DNA from: Micropterix aruncella
Lineage: Eukaryota; Arthropoda; Insecta; Lepidoptera; Micropterigidae
Direction: 5' to 3'
DNA length: 64,000 nucleotides
Assembly: GCA_944548615.1 (NCBI GenBank)
Contig: OX155967.1
Location: 18,732,067 to 18,796,066 of the forward strand
A program made the position numbers and the translations under genes. Of this stretch, positions 1 through 12,655 are shown in pieces (position 1 is the stretch's first letter; each line of letters opens with the position of its first letter). The notes beneath the pieces are model-generated. The model did not search any database and had not been told where the DNA came from. It saw nothing but the letters and a program-made list of their open reading frames with translations.

Positions 1-910
1 AGGCTGCATCTGGTTCAACTTCCCAGTGCCACGCGCTAAGGCGTTGGTCCACATTTACTCTTTTGACAGATGCACTGTATTCGAGTTAACCGGATAGTAA
101 AAACATTGAGCGGTGAGCGAGCAATTACGTCGATACGCAGGAACTGAAAATGTCAACTCGCATTGTTAAGCAATCTTTATCTCTTTTAACCCATCCAAAG
201 CCAGCATTCGCACGCAAAAAACTGCGCCGCAAGTTTTGGTGGATTTTATAAATAAATACTGACAATATCATTTTGTCATGAATTCCCTCTTGTGACTTAT
301 GCAGTAATTAATCTTGTTAGTCGTGTATATTATATATTAATATAATATATATGGGGGTCGGCCGATACGGTTACGCGCGGATCCGTCAAACGAAGCAAAG
401 TGCCATGAGGCACTGTTGGCGACCGACGGGTTAAACACCCACGAATGTCATTCTCTTAGAAAGAGAACGACACGAAAAATAAGTTTGCTAATAAGGTTGT
501 GTCACACCAATACTCTCCCGGCAAGTAGACCCCCCCCCCCCCCCGCGCAAACCCAACCCCCCAACGCGCGACAATTCGTAGTATTTCCGTGGTATTTTTC
601 CAAATATGATTAGTATTTTCATTAATAGGGCGGAATTTAAATATTATTTGTGTAGTTTGTATACGAGATATTTCAACTAAAATTTTACAACGTGATTTCG
701 GTCCAACAAGGCATCAGTGAATTGAATTTCAAGTCGCTTAGTCCAATATTTCGAGATTGAAGTATGACTAACGCGTTCTCTGGTGGACCGATGTCAACCA
801 CAATGTCATCTCTTGCCATGCCCGAATGATGCCTGCATGCAAAGTTTTAGCTCAATCGGATGAAGCGTTTGGGCGCTATTATGGAGAAATACACACACAC
901 AAACACACAA
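1..910. other. No gene recognised
   Basis: No exon or transposon domain was recognised. A run of about 17 C lies at 530-546 and a short (AC)n at 890-908. The string GCTAAGGCGTTGGTCC near 37-52 resembles the GCGTTGG box of the GC-rich repeat family but is too short to call. Confidence 0.4.
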
Positions 911-1566
911 CTTGGGTTGTCGACTACAGCGGGCGAGCCCATCACCTCAGGAAGTTTTAACGATTAGTTGTTCTATCTCCCTGGAGTGAGCGCAGAAGAC
1001 TTGAGGATAAAACAGTCCACCGTCTAGCTACGCCACAAGCCCATTAGAGGCCAACGCCTTAACCGCGAGATAGCCAGGAGTGTTACCCGGCGGGCCTACA
1101 CTCGCGCCCTTACTTCCAATTGTGACCAGATTACTCCGGTCTCTCGATTGGTTACGAGTTCGAGGTCGCTTGCGCGATCCTCTCCCTTACGAAGCGGTGA
1201 AACAATGTTTACCGAATCTATCGCGGACCACAGCGTCTTTTGCCCGGCTGTTCACCCAGGATCGGGTAGCCGATGGTCGTTTCGAGAGCAGTCGCCGTAA
1301 GGTCCGCAACCACCCCCGCTCTATTGGAAACAGTACTGCTTCCAGACTCCCCCGACTGTTAGTCAGAGTGGGCTTATGCCGCACGGTGCGCAGACCGTCC
1401 AGGAGCGCCAGAAGGTTGATTCCCAGGGGAAACTAACCATAAGGCCAGAGTTCTACCCAGGCTCGCACTTCATGCGTTGAGGCCGTCGGATAGGTGTTGA
1501 CCCGTGAGTGTGACCAACCCTGAACATAATGGGTCTTCGTGGCCAACTCAGCAAGGGCCCATGAAC
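911..1566 (-). repeat. GC-rich dispersed repeat, subfamily A, near complete
   Basis: On the minus strand this runs from the GGGCCC-side end (near 1566) through the CGGCGGCCTC, GCGCTCCTGGACGG and CCGCGATAGATTCGGT blocks to the end with the GGGCTCGCCCG and GTTGTAGTCGACAA motifs (near 911). The same block order recurs at 27657, 41335, 44118 and 59165. No protein domain or obvious terminal inverted repeat was seen. A segment resembling a tRNA A box (CTATCTCGCGGTTAAGGCG, about 1057-1075) and a GGGCTCGCC motif may be a weak Pol III promoter, but this is speculative. Open frames inside it are not credible genes. Confidence 0.75.
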
Positions 1567-2324
1567 TCCCAGACTCACAGACAGACACAAACACACAGAC
1601 TGGCAGACAGACACACAGACAGGCTTCAGTTTGGAAATAGACTTAGTCGTCTCGGAGAGGGAGGGGGGTGCAAAATTTAGCTCGTTTACAATACTTTGCC
1701 TCCTCGTCGGTTGGTAGACCGGTAAAGTTATACTAATGAAACTTAAGATGGTTGTCGTTGTGATGATCCTCATGTAATTACATCTTTTACGATACGCCCT
1801 AAAAACCCTCATCCTGTTCATTATATGGGATATTATGTATGTTGATGACTCATGCAATCTCCATTGATGAATAAAACACTATGGTATTTATTAACCGTTA
1901 GTTAATCAGCGCGTGCGGCGGTTAACTGGATTGCACTTCCACACTGCATAGCATACCACGTGAGCCGTCCATTAACATACATCTGCATGTATAATCTTAT
2001 GCATACACGTTGGTGTATATTTGCCAATCCCTGGGCAGTGGTAAGCAACTTGAGAATCAAGAACAGCAATTCTAACCATATGAGATCCAAACGATGATGA
2101 TGATGATGAAAAAGACGGTAAGAAATTGTGATAGTAAATGTACAAAAAAAATGCAAATAATAAAATAAAATAAAATAAGCAAAATAATCATTCAAAATTC
2201 TAAATAATCAATAAATAATAAAAGTAGTTAAAAATATTATAAAATAAATTCAAATACAAAATATTATTATATAAAAATAAAAAGCTGAATTCACTCTTGT
2301 TTACATATAGGTTAGTATATTGTA
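1567..2324. other. Intergenic/intronic, microsatellites only
   Basis: A CAGACA-type microsatellite lies at about 1571-1625, a (GAT)n run at 2092-2110, and the rest is AT-rich sequence with no recognised feature. Confidence 0.4.
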
Positions 2325-3308
<984 letters not shown>

Positions 3309-3583
3309 TTAGAGATGTAAGGATGTGTATAGTGTGTATGTGTGTGTGAGTGTGTCAATGTGTTGCTATTTTTGAAATGTTATGTACATTTAATACATTT
3401 AGTTTCTGTTCTTCCTTTACTAATTAACCACTGTATGAGACTGTATGAGACTGATATGTATTTTGATACTTTCTTACGAGTAAGCATTCTTCTTTTGATT
3501 ATTAATAGAATTAAGAATGTAATTATATCACAATATCACAATTGTAAATGTAATTATAACTATGTCTATACAACTATGTATTA

Positions 3584-3990
3584 AGGGCTCTCTAGACGAT
3601 CAGGCATGCTTGTCAAGCTTCGCGTTGCGGGTTGAAAGGGGATCGTAAACCGCAGGAAATATGCAAATATTTTTTTTGTTGATATAATACCATTGGTGGC
3701 ATCTTCACGTGACGTCATGTGTCAAGTCACATGACGTAAATCATCAATCAATCATCAATAAATCATTAATAAATCATCAATAAATCAATCACCCATCAAT
3801 TAATCATCAATTAATCAATCATCAATCAATTACTTCTGATTAACGTGACTCCCTGGTATAAAACTACAAAATTAGCCATTTTTGGTAAATATAAAAAATA
3901 TATATATTTGCATATTTCCTGCGGTTGACGATCCCCTCCTAGCCCGCGACTTGAAGCTTGACAAGCATGCTTGATCGTCTAGAGAGCCCT
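3584..3990. mobile_element. AGGGCTC-type MITE, copy 2
   Basis: The terminal inverted repeat is long: AGGGCTCTCTAGACGATCA... on the left, and the exact complement ...GATCGTCTAGAGAGCCCT on the right, extending through CATGCTTGTCAAGC. It is flanked by TTA on both sides (3581-3583 and 3991-3993), compatible with a 3-bp TWA duplication of PIF/Harbinger type. Copy 1 instead shows only TA, so the superfamily is uncertain. The core holds an ATCAATCA-rich minisatellite (3739-3835). Non-autonomous. Confidence 0.78.
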
Positions 3991-4027
3991 TTAGTTTTAA
4001 AGCGACATGATACCTGGAAACGACAAT

Positions 4028-4883
4028 CAGTGGCGGCGCTAGGCGTCGGCGACGTCGGCGACCGCCGACGGCCTCGCACCTAAGGGGCCTCGCAAAACTT
4101 TTACAAATTATTTAAATGCATTTACAGACTTTTGAAATGCATTACAGAGTTAACTTTTTTAACACAATGATAGATGCTATTATAGTCGACACCGAATGTC
4201 GATTTAAAGCGCTCAATTAATATTTTGAACAATTTAGTTTTATTTATGATATCAGTTATTTGAAATCGATATCAAAAGAGGACCTTCTCAAGCATTGTAA
4301 TGATTTAGGTACAATACTGCGGGAAGGCGACGGCGAAAACAGTGACATAAAGCCTTTCGAGCTATATGAAGAGCTACAGCTTTCAAAAGCGAATTCACTT
4401 GACTCTGTCAACGACGCGAAACAACTCATTCAGTACATTTTAGAAAATAATTTGGAAGAAATATATCCAAATGTTTACAGAGCAATTAGAATCATGCTCA
4501 CAGTTCCCGTCAGTACAGCATCCGCTGAGAGAAGCTTCTCAAAGTTAAAATTGATTACGACCTACTTGAGAAGCACTATGACCCAAGAGAGACTATCTGC
4601 GTTATCAATTCTATCAATTGAAGCTGAAATAGCAGCTAGTATTAGCTATGACATAATACTGAAAAAGTTCAGTGAGGCCAAAAGCCGAAAAGTTCGTCTA
4701 TTTTAATTTTTATTTGTGTAATTTTTTACATCATTTGATTAGCTATAAAACTCGTTTACTCATACATTAGTTTCACTATAATTCGGCTCATGTAATCTAA
4801 CGTTTTCTTTTTGACTGGGAAATAAAAAAGGCCTCGCGAACCTAACTTCGCCGACGTCCAAGTGTGGTCTAGCGCCGCCACTG
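4028..4883 (+). mobile_element. Internally deleted hAT transposon with intact ends
   Basis: It has perfect 15-bp terminal inverted repeats (CAGTGGCGGCGCTAG at the left, CTAGCGCCGCCACTG at the right) and a perfect 8-bp target duplication ACGACAAT at 4020-4027 and 4884-4891. Both are diagnostic of hAT elements. At 856 bp it keeps only the C-terminal piece of the transposase frame (4260-4706), so most of the catalytic RNase H-like domain and the N-terminal zinc finger are gone. It could move only with transposase from another copy. Ends and duplication are read directly from the sequence. Confidence 0.95.
4260..4706 (+). pseudogene. hAT transposase C-terminal dimerisation domain, truncated
   Basis: This 148-codon open frame has the hAT C-terminal dimerisation motif: YPNVYRAIRIMLTVPVSTAS, then AERSFSKLKLI, then RLSALSILSIE. 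It lies inside the element at 4028-4883 and stops about 180 bp before the right end. The frame begins at a TTG and has no native start. The N-terminal BED/TTF zinc finger and the first catalytic acidic residues are absent. It resembles the ZMYM/TTF-type hAT group often annotated as 'zinc finger MYM-type protein-like'. Not a functional gene on its own. Confidence 0.88.
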
Positions 4884-4891
4884 ACGACAAT

Positions 4892-6574
4892 ATCTGAAGA
4901 ATTTTTGTTTTATGAGTTTTTTGAAAAATATAAGCAATAATAAAAAAGGTTCCGAATCCCTCGATAAGGAACCAATTTAAAATTTTGACTCAAAAAAGTT
5001 GCTCATTGCCTTGGACATTAAGGCTTTAAACTGACTTCGAAAACTTTCAGGCGCGATTACTCCGCGGTGTAAGCGGTGAGTGTGTTTTATTATAATTTCA
5101 TTATATTGACTGGTTAATTCTCTAGGGCAGCACTTAGCCACATTTTTTATTTAGGCCCTAAATTAATTACAAATAATTAACACGTGAGAGCGCTCTGAGA
5201 GTTCCGCTAAATATGCTTTGCCATTAACACCCTTATAACACCACTGCGTAAAGATAGTTATTCTGTGCTAGCGCTGCGATAGAGCATTAGTATGCGCCTG
5301 GTAGCCGACGCGAGCGGACGTAGAATCTGCGTTTGACACTTCGTCAACGCTGGATTTTTATTGGCCAAACCCTACAAAATTGATCCCGCCTATTTTTTCG
5401 CGTGTACGCCCATTTCGGATATTTTTCTGAGGTCTCATGTCGCCTTAAGTCAATAAATGATTTGATTCGAAACTTGACGCTTCCAGTAAAAAATCCGGAT
5501 TTATTTTTCTCAACGGTTTTATATGTATTTCTTGTCGCTGAATCCGATTTTTAAATATGCCAAATGGGAGTTCCGCGGTTTTTCAGAAACTGGCGGGCTC
5601 GCCAGACATTTGCTAATGCGCGAAATATGAACTTAGGAAACCAGGCAATCATAATATTATAATAGTTGATTTTGGGTATATTAATTTCATAGCACGGCCC
5701 TTTTAAAATGGCATTTTCTGCGTTTTTTTTTAGGTGACAAAAAGTGACCATTTTTGAGCGCGCTGATTAGGTTTATATATGTACATTGTTGGAATTTGTG
5801 TTTAAATTTATATTGTTTAGAGTAGTCATTAACAAAAAAAAAGCATCATTCGTGAGTTATAAGCGAAAAGTTAAAATAAGTGGAAACAATTCGCGGTTTT
5901 CGCGATTCCTGATGTTAACTTACCTCTGGCGAAGTGGTAAAGTTGAAAATCGGATTCAGCGCCCAAAAATACATATAAAACCCATCGAAATAGGATCCCC
6001 TAGACATGCCTTTCGCGCTCGAAAATTACCCCTTCAAAACCACTACTGAAAGCCGGCCAGTAGTAGTTTGGTTTCAGTCTGCTGGCAGACAGCCGACCGT
6101 TTCCGGTGTGAGAGTTGCCGCGAAGAATATTGGCGCGCTATTCTCTCGCATACTGTTCAATTTATTGCTCTCTCTATCACATGATTTACGAGCAAAGGGT
6201 ATTATAATTCTATAATAAGATTCCAGAGCAAATGAAAAGCCTTGGAGAGGACCAATTTAAAAAGATAATTATACATAATTTGGTAAGAAATCCAATTTAT
6301 GGTATAAGGGAGTTTCTGAGTTTATTTTCCATGTTGATGATTAATGAAATGCGTAAAGTTTTAAACATATTGGTATTATGATAGCTGACATTCTAATTTT
6401 CATATAATTTATTATACATCTATTCATTTAAAAAAAAATACGAAGGCATATTGCTGGATTGACAATAAAATATATATTTTTTGATTTTTCTACATAGAAT
6501 TTGCATTTCTATTTTAATATATTATTCTCCCTGACTCTTAAGTCACATTAGTATATTTTGATTATGTGTATGTA
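4892..6574. other. No gene recognised
   Basis: About 1.7 kb of moderately AT-rich sequence with no convincing open frame, domain or repeat terminus. The 87-residue frame at 5786-6049 and the minus frame at 5551-5751 have no recognisable motif. Confidence 0.4.
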
Positions 6575-7260
6575 GGTAATATTGAATATAATATTACAGC
6601 CATGACAACTATCACGATAGTTGTTTTATATAATATTTTTTTAGGATTGAATTTTGTGACGCATCCAAGTGTAGGAATTTGTGTGTGTGGAATTTTAGGA
6701 CTGTGCACTTTGGCTAACAGTCGGGGGAGTCTGGAAGCAGTACTGTTTCCTATAGAGCGGGGGTGGTTGCGGACCTTACGGCGACTGCTCTTGAAACGAC
6801 CATAGCCTACCCGATCCTGGATGAACAGCCGGGCAAAGGATGCCGTGGTCCGCGATAGATTCGGTATACACGGTTTCACAGCTTCGTAAGGAAGAGGACC
6901 GCGCAAGCGACCTCGAACTCGTAGCCAATCGAGAGACCGGAGTAATCTGGTCGCAATTGGAAGTAAGGGCGTGAGTGAAAGCCCGCTCGGTAACACACCT
7001 GGTTATCTCGCGGTTAAGGCGTTGGCCTCTTACGGGCATGTGGCGGAGCTTGACGGTGGATTGTTTTGTCCTAAGTCTTCTGCTCTCACTTCATGGAAGA
7101 TAGTAATATTGTATCTAATAATATCTAATATTGTAGAAGATAGTAATAATCACTTCATGGTAATATTGAATATATTATTACAGCCATGACAACTATCACG
7201 ATAGTTTTTAATAATTAAATTTTTAGTATTTAATTTTGTGACGCATCCAAGTGTAGGAAT
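6575..7260. repeat. About 100-bp direct repeat flanking a GC-rich repeat fragment
   Basis: 6575-6678 and 7159-7260 are direct copies, sharing ATTACAGCCATGACAACTAT, CACGATAGTT and GTGACGCATCCAAGTGTAGG. Between them sits the subfamily A fragment 6710-7096. The copies differ mainly in a short AT-rich middle. This is too long for an ordinary target duplication and suggests a duplication or recombination event around the insertion. Confidence 0.85.
6710..7096 (+). repeat. GC-rich dispersed repeat, subfamily A, truncated both ends
   Basis: It runs from the CTAACAGTCGGGGGAGTCTG block to the CCTAAGTCTTCTGCTCTCAC block and lacks both the CGGCGGCCTC head and the GGTTCGCCCG tail. It shows the tRNA-like GGTTATCTCGCGGTTAAGG segment. 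Flanked by the direct repeats at 6575 and 7159. Confidence 0.75.
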
Positions 7261-7265
7261 GCCTA

Positions 7266-10200
7266 TCTACTGGAGTAGTTGATTGTATTGTATTGTATTG
7301 TATGTGGAGCCAATTTATTTGTATCTGAGGGCATATCTAGCTAATCAATCGATGATAAAACAATTGAGAAAAAACTTCCGGATATTTTCCTGAGAAGAAC
7401 CCTATATGCTTGGACTATATATAATTTTATCGTGCGAAATGTCGGGTAGGTTTGATTTGTGTGGTATACTGAGATTTCACCCTCTTCGCATCGCGGCTCG
7501 CGCTGCCAGCGGGAAAATATCGACGAAAATGAGTTTTTGCACACTATCTCTCTTCCAGTATGCTGTGGAGTAAAATAGTCTGAGTAAATATTATAAAAGG
7601 GAAAAATCCCTACATTATGTTTTGATAGATGAATACAGTGGCGTAGCGTGCCTTGGCGAGCCCCCGTATAAAAAATTGTTTGGGGGCCCTTAGGAAGGGG
7701 ATTTCTCACAAAAGAAAAAAAATGTTTCTCACAAAAGAAAAAAAAGTTATTTTTTTAGTTCATCTACAAATGTAACATAATATGTTACTTAATTTTATTT
7801 TTGTTTCAGACAAAATTACTCTCGTTATTACCGCCGCAAGCAGATAGCATTTTCTGCAGTGGTAGAAACATTTGCGATTCGTCATTTCAAAAGTACTTTT
7901 TTTTTTATTACAAAAAGAAAAAGTATGTTTTAAATGTTAGTCAAAATCATATAAAAGATTCATAAATAGATTTCAACTTTAATTTTTTTCAAAAATCTTG
8001 AAAAATCTTTTTTTTGTCTATCTAAACCAGGCTCACCCTAAAGCGACTACCGGTGCGAGCAACCGTTTTACAGATTTAAGTCAATACAATTAAGAGACGC
8101 GACGTCTTGATATTATGTTATTTAAAAATCTGATTTTGAATCTAAAAATTCTGCCAAGTTACATACAGTCAGCTTTGCGATATATTTTTTTCTTTATTTA
8201 ACACTTCGGCTACGTAACGACCAAATTTGATTGCACATCAGAACACCGTTGACTACGTGACGACCAATATTGGCGGCTTGCTCCCGGAACGCACAGTAAT
8301 ATTATTTTCTAATTCGAACGCATCCTTAAATCCATACTAAATATCTCATTATTACTATAGATATGTAGACGGCCGCTAGAATAATTTCGCGCGTTATTTC
8401 GCGGATATTTCTGGTAAAGTTCTATTGTCAAACATCATTTTTTTTTTTCGAGAGATCATAAAAATTTTTATTGGTTTTTATGAGCTAATGTCTAAATATT
8501 TTTGTATGTAAATAAGCAAAACGAAATATTACCTTTGATAGAAAATCTAATAAATATCGCGATAATATTAACAATTTCTAAATAGGGTTCCGTTTTTTTC
8601 CGTATGACAAGTACAAGTTAGAAATGTCGAGTTTTTTTTTTCACTTTTTCGACATTCTCATATTTATTCATAATTATCTAATTGTTTTACAAAATGAGAT
8701 TTCAATATTCTAGATACGAAATTTCAATGCAATCATTTTAAAGTTATTATTTTTATGATTGCTATAGTAGTTCCATAGTTATAGTACTTTTTGTCGAGCG
8801 CGGCGATATTGCAAGAAATTCTAATAAAATGCCGCGGTCTGCCATGAAATTATGCCGCTACAAACTTAAGTCTGTATCTTTTGAGTCAATGTTACATGGA
8901 AATCGAATTCCTTACTTAGACAAAAAAATACAGAAACAGTAGGTTTCTATATTTTATTAAACGAAATTTATATTTATAAATTTATTACATTTTTAGATTT
9001 ATTAAACGAAGTTTTATTAGAAATTAGACTTTCCCTGTAAATACGCCGGTAGGTATTTGTCGGTAACTAATACGCATCGATCTAATGTGCCGCGCAATAT
9101 AATGGACTTCATTTTTGTGACATGTATCGAGTAATGCTGACACCGATATTGTTAAGCAGTCTGACCATTTGTTTCGAGTTCTGTATTGCATCCACTGTCT
9201 ACTGATATATTTTCAGTTTTTCCAAAACACTTTGGGGGTAGTAATTAAAATTACACCTTTACTAGTACGCCAGCGCCAGGTGTCCCGGAGTATGGCCTGC
9301 TGACTCTACCCCAGCATTCTATGGCCAAAATACTATCTGATCTGAAATTATCAGGTTTTACAAAAATCTTTCAGTTTTTTGTCGCTGCCTCTGTATTGTG
9401 CTGTAAATGTTATTGTTCGTAATAAATAAAATATATTTAAAAAAACTAAAGTTCATTTGGGATATAAATATTAGTACGCATGAGTGGTCTTAGCAAAGAA
9501 AGTAAAAAGCCTGTCTGTAGGCGTGCACTGGACAATGAACTAAATAGAAAGTAGGCACGTTTGTGCTTGACACCATCGTGGCATCGAAAGATACGTGTAG
9601 GCATCTTATCGTCGACTTTCCATATCGACCGATCGCTTTTACATCAGCCGGACTGTCTGCACGTCCATGTTACTCAATCTCATACGCCATCGACATGTCC
9701 TATTTCATCGGCAATTTGATATGTAGGCTACTCACTTCTTCGTTATGCAATATTCGCCTCTATCGACGTCTCTTGCGACTGCAATTCGTAGCAAATCGCC
9801 TAATTGCCGCGCTAACTATCGCTTTTTATTACAATTTTTACAATTCCGTTTTACAATAGTCAGCCATAATGAATTGTTTGAGACATTTTATTGGCCGGAC
9901 TTCGTAAGAATTAGCACTCTTAAATAGAACCGCTCGCCGAAGCCGTCGATTGGACTTTTAAATGTCCATCGAAAAAGATTTCAATTAATTTTGTACCCAG
10001 CTACCACATAAAGATATGTCATGGTTATTTACGTAGGATGTTATCCCTAGAAAGATACTTTTTCAATGGTTTGGAAAATCTTTTAAAAGTATATGAGAAA
10101 TATCCTATATAATAATGAGAAACTGGGTTTTCTGTTGGCACTCGATTTTAGCTGAATCGAGACAAAATACTAATATTTACAGCCCATAGAATTCGATATA

Positions 10201-10291
10201 ATACGAAAATTTGATATGACGTATATTTTATACTCTATTTAATTAAATAACGCTTTTACAATTCATATATATCAATGATATTCATATCAAT
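7266..10291. other. No gene recognised; one possible hAT terminus
   Basis: About 3 kb of mostly AT-rich DNA. CAGTGGCGTAGCGTG at 7636-7650, followed by a GGGGCCC-type stretch, looks like a hAT left end, but no matching right end or 8-bp duplication was found. The frames at 7341-7709 (-) and 9563-9927 (+) show no domain. Confidence 0.35.
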
Positions 10292-10594
10292 GGGCCCGGT
10301 TGCGTTTCTTTGTGAACTAAAACTGAATAACGTTCAAGCGAACGAGCTAGAGCAATACGTTAGAGCGGAATATGAAACGAACGATCGTCGATAAAAACTA
10401 CCTGTCGAACTTATACTCATCCGAATAAAGTTGAACACATTTCGTGTTGCCTTAGATTCAGATGCTTTACTTTTGTGGATAGTTTTAATGCGAAAAAGGG
10501 ACAACCGTTCATTTCACATTCCGCTCTAGCGTATTGCCCTCGTTCACACGAACTAATTTCCAATTTTAGTTCACGAAGAAACGCAATCGAGCCC
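10292..10594. mobile_element. MITE with long terminal inverted repeats, copy 1
   Basis: The left end GGGCCCGGTTGCGTTTCTT and the right end GAAGAAACGCAATCGAGCCC are inverted, and the similarity continues inward through GTGAACTAAAA, GAACGAG and CGTTAGAGCGGAATATGAAA. AAT flanks both sides (10289-10291, 10595-10597). A second copy lies at 63076-63356. No coding content, so it is a non-autonomous DNA element of undetermined superfamily. Confidence 0.75.
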
Positions 10595-11878
10595 AATGTA
10601 TATGTATAGTACACGGAGCAGCTAACGTATAGTAGAACCCCGGTAAACCGAACTCAAACTATTTGAAACCCGGGTTATCCAAAACGCCTCGGAAAAAATG
10701 TGCCAATATAAAAGTTTGGTATGTCCACATTAAGTTTTAAATAAATAAAAATAAATCTATGCTGAAATAATAACGGAGATTGTAACAAAAACCGATAAGC
10801 GGAATTTGAAGAAGGGTGCCTGCGGGCGAATAAACACGGATACTTTACATACTCTCGTGTTTCTTTTTGTGCTTTAGTCTTTTGTGTGTCTGAGGAAAAG
10901 GGTTTTCTGTGGGCCAAACCCAATGCTCATTAATATTTAGCCCACTCTCTGAGATAGTTTTTTGAAGGTTAACTTTTTTCTTTTTTAAAATTTCTTTCGG
11001 GTATCTTTTTTTTTTTTTAATAAGTTTCCTTCTTTTTCTTTAAAAGGAGGTGGCGTCCTTTTTTCTTTCATTCTTTTGGGTTTTGGTGGATTCTACCGTG
11101 TTTCTTCTAAACACGGTAGGTTAGAAATTAGAGGTTATAAGATAACAGGCAACCCTTTCAAATGAAGGAAAGATCCTCGATTGTCCCCTTTCTTTGTGAG
11201 ACTGCATAATAGTGCAAGGTCTGTTACCTCACGGGGCGGCACTAAATACCGTCTACGTCAATTAAGTGTGTCGGGTAATTGGCGGTGCTCCTGCGGCGCC
11301 TTTCTCGCAAAAAGTGTGAAGTTCTCCGTGGGTAAATTCCGTGGCGTGGCGTGGCTGGCAGCGTGGCGAGCCGTGCACGAGCGAGTGGCCGCACCACGCG
11401 CGCAAAAAACAATAATCACCCAGCTGGCTGCGTAATTGTGGGGCTTTTGCAGCAGGGGGTCTTCGTCCTGTGAGTGCGGTCGCACCGGCGTCGCTTCCTG
11501 CTCGAAGCTTTTCCTAGGATGGGCCGATGGGCCGACGATTCAGTGAAATATTATACCATTGATGGTATAATAGTAAAGTTATGCAGAAATATATTTTTTT
11601 TCAAAGATATGACTTGCAGAAGTTCGTTCTCTGTTCTTGAACGACTTATGTCGTCAAGAAGCCATTTTTTAAATATTTTTTTTTGTATAAAATGGTACTT
11701 TCAATCATGTCTTGCTGACACGCGATTGATATACTTAATTTTTGTAGTTTTATATTTCTTTTTGTGTTATTATCTTAATAAAAAGTGAACTTAATATTTA
11801 TTTTGTATTCATTGTAAACTTTCGTAACATCATAAATTAAGTTCAGCTAATCTGTAACACGACGTTCATTGACTGTTA
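10595..11878. other. No gene; GC-rich block and a small hairpin
   Basis: 10635-10660 (GTAGAACCCCGGTAAACCGA) resembles one terminus of a pogo/Tigger-like element, without a partner. An 11-bp perfect inverted repeat (CTACCGTGTTT...AAACACGGTAG) lies at 11093-11118. 11180-11520 is unusually GC-rich for this window; its two overlapping short frames show no domain and it may be an old transposon 5' region. A short palindrome ATTATACCATTGATGGTATAAT occupies 11550-11571. Confidence 0.4.
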
Positions 11879-11907
11879 GGCGGTACGAAGTTCGCCGGGT
11901 CAGCTAG
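11879..11907 (+). mobile_element. Helitron-like 3' terminus
   Basis: A GGCG...CGCC hairpin (11879-11896) is followed by GGGTCAG and the terminal CTAG (11904-11907), then T. This is the hairpin-plus-CTRR 3' end of Helitrons. The 5' boundary cannot be placed; no Rep or helicase coding sequence was seen upstream, so it is likely a non-autonomous copy. Confidence 0.6.
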
Positions 11908-12247
11908 TAAAATATAAAAATTACTATGACTTGGTGAGTGTTTGTAGTCTGCACCGTCAACTACAACAGAGGCATCGGAATTCGGTCGATTAATTTTAAA
12001 TGTAACCGTTACATTCCATTACATGTTCGCGCCAAAACCTCGTCTGATAATAATACGTATTAAAGAAAAACGTTTTTATTATGATCTTGACTGACCTACA
12101 TGGCCGTTCTCCGTTACCGTTACCAATGACAAAAAAGCACCGCAGCAATATTGGCAGTATACAGAAATATGTGTGAATACAGTATACAGAAAAATACTAT
12201 GATTGAAAATCCTTATTCAGTTTGTGCGTATTTCCAGACACTGATGA

Positions 12248-12655
12248 GTTGTCACCTACAACGGGCGAACTCGACACCCCAGGAAGTTATAACGATATTG
12301 AATATTCATGGCTGAACAGTGAATTTTTTAGCATTAATTGTTGAATAATTTTTGATGCATTCTTAATCGATAGCTTTTAATTGAAAGATCACATATGTTT
12401 CTACAACGTTATTTAAACGTGAAAACCTTTAATTGGCTCTCTGCTATGTTACTCCGGCATTGTTAAATTATAATTAGCTGTTGGTTTTCCTGAAAATAAA
12501 TAAATAAATAAATAAATAAATAAAAATAAATATTGATCGTTCTTTCAACCTGGAGTGAACGTATACTTGTGGACGAAACAGTCCGTGAGAGTCCAACGCC
12601 TTACCGCTTGGCACTGGGAAGTGGAACAGCGGGCAGCATCGCGCCCTCACTACCA
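12248..12655 (-). repeat. GC-rich dispersed repeat fragment, split by a LINE insertion
   Basis: 12248-12301 and 12537-12655 are contiguous parts of the 3' third of the GC-rich repeat in minus orientation (ACGGGCGAAC, CAGGAAGTTATAACGATATTG, then GATCGTTCTTTCAACCTGGA, as in the B copy at 49683). They are separated by a 228-bp insertion with an ATATTGA duplication. Confidence 0.8.
12302..12529 (+). mobile_element. 5'-truncated LINE 3' end with (AAAT)n tail and target duplication
   Basis: It is inserted in the GC-rich repeat with a 7-bp target duplication ATATTGA (12295-12301 and 12530-12536). It ends TTGGTTTTCCTGAA followed by (AAAT)n, a tail style of CR1/jockey-like elements in insects. No coding sequence remains. 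Confidence 0.8.

Noticed and set aside
1080..1436. Recurrent arginine-rich frames (LPYEAVK..., RPSATRSWVNSRAKD...) in GC-rich repeats
   Set aside because: They follow DNA similarity among repeat copies, occur on both strands, and are broken in several copies. No domain is recognisable.
4260..4706. Domesticated hAT gene
   Set aside because: The frame is confined within transposon ends with a perfect target duplication and lacks a native start, so it is a deleted transposon rather than a domesticated gene.
7636..7700. A third hAT element starting CAGTGGCGTAGCG
   Set aside because: No matching right terminus or 8-bp duplication was found within reach, so only a possible terminus is noted.
10635..10680. 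Pogo/Tigger-like element (GTAGAACCCCGG)
   Set aside because: Only one terminus is seen and there is no transposase. Not listed as an element.
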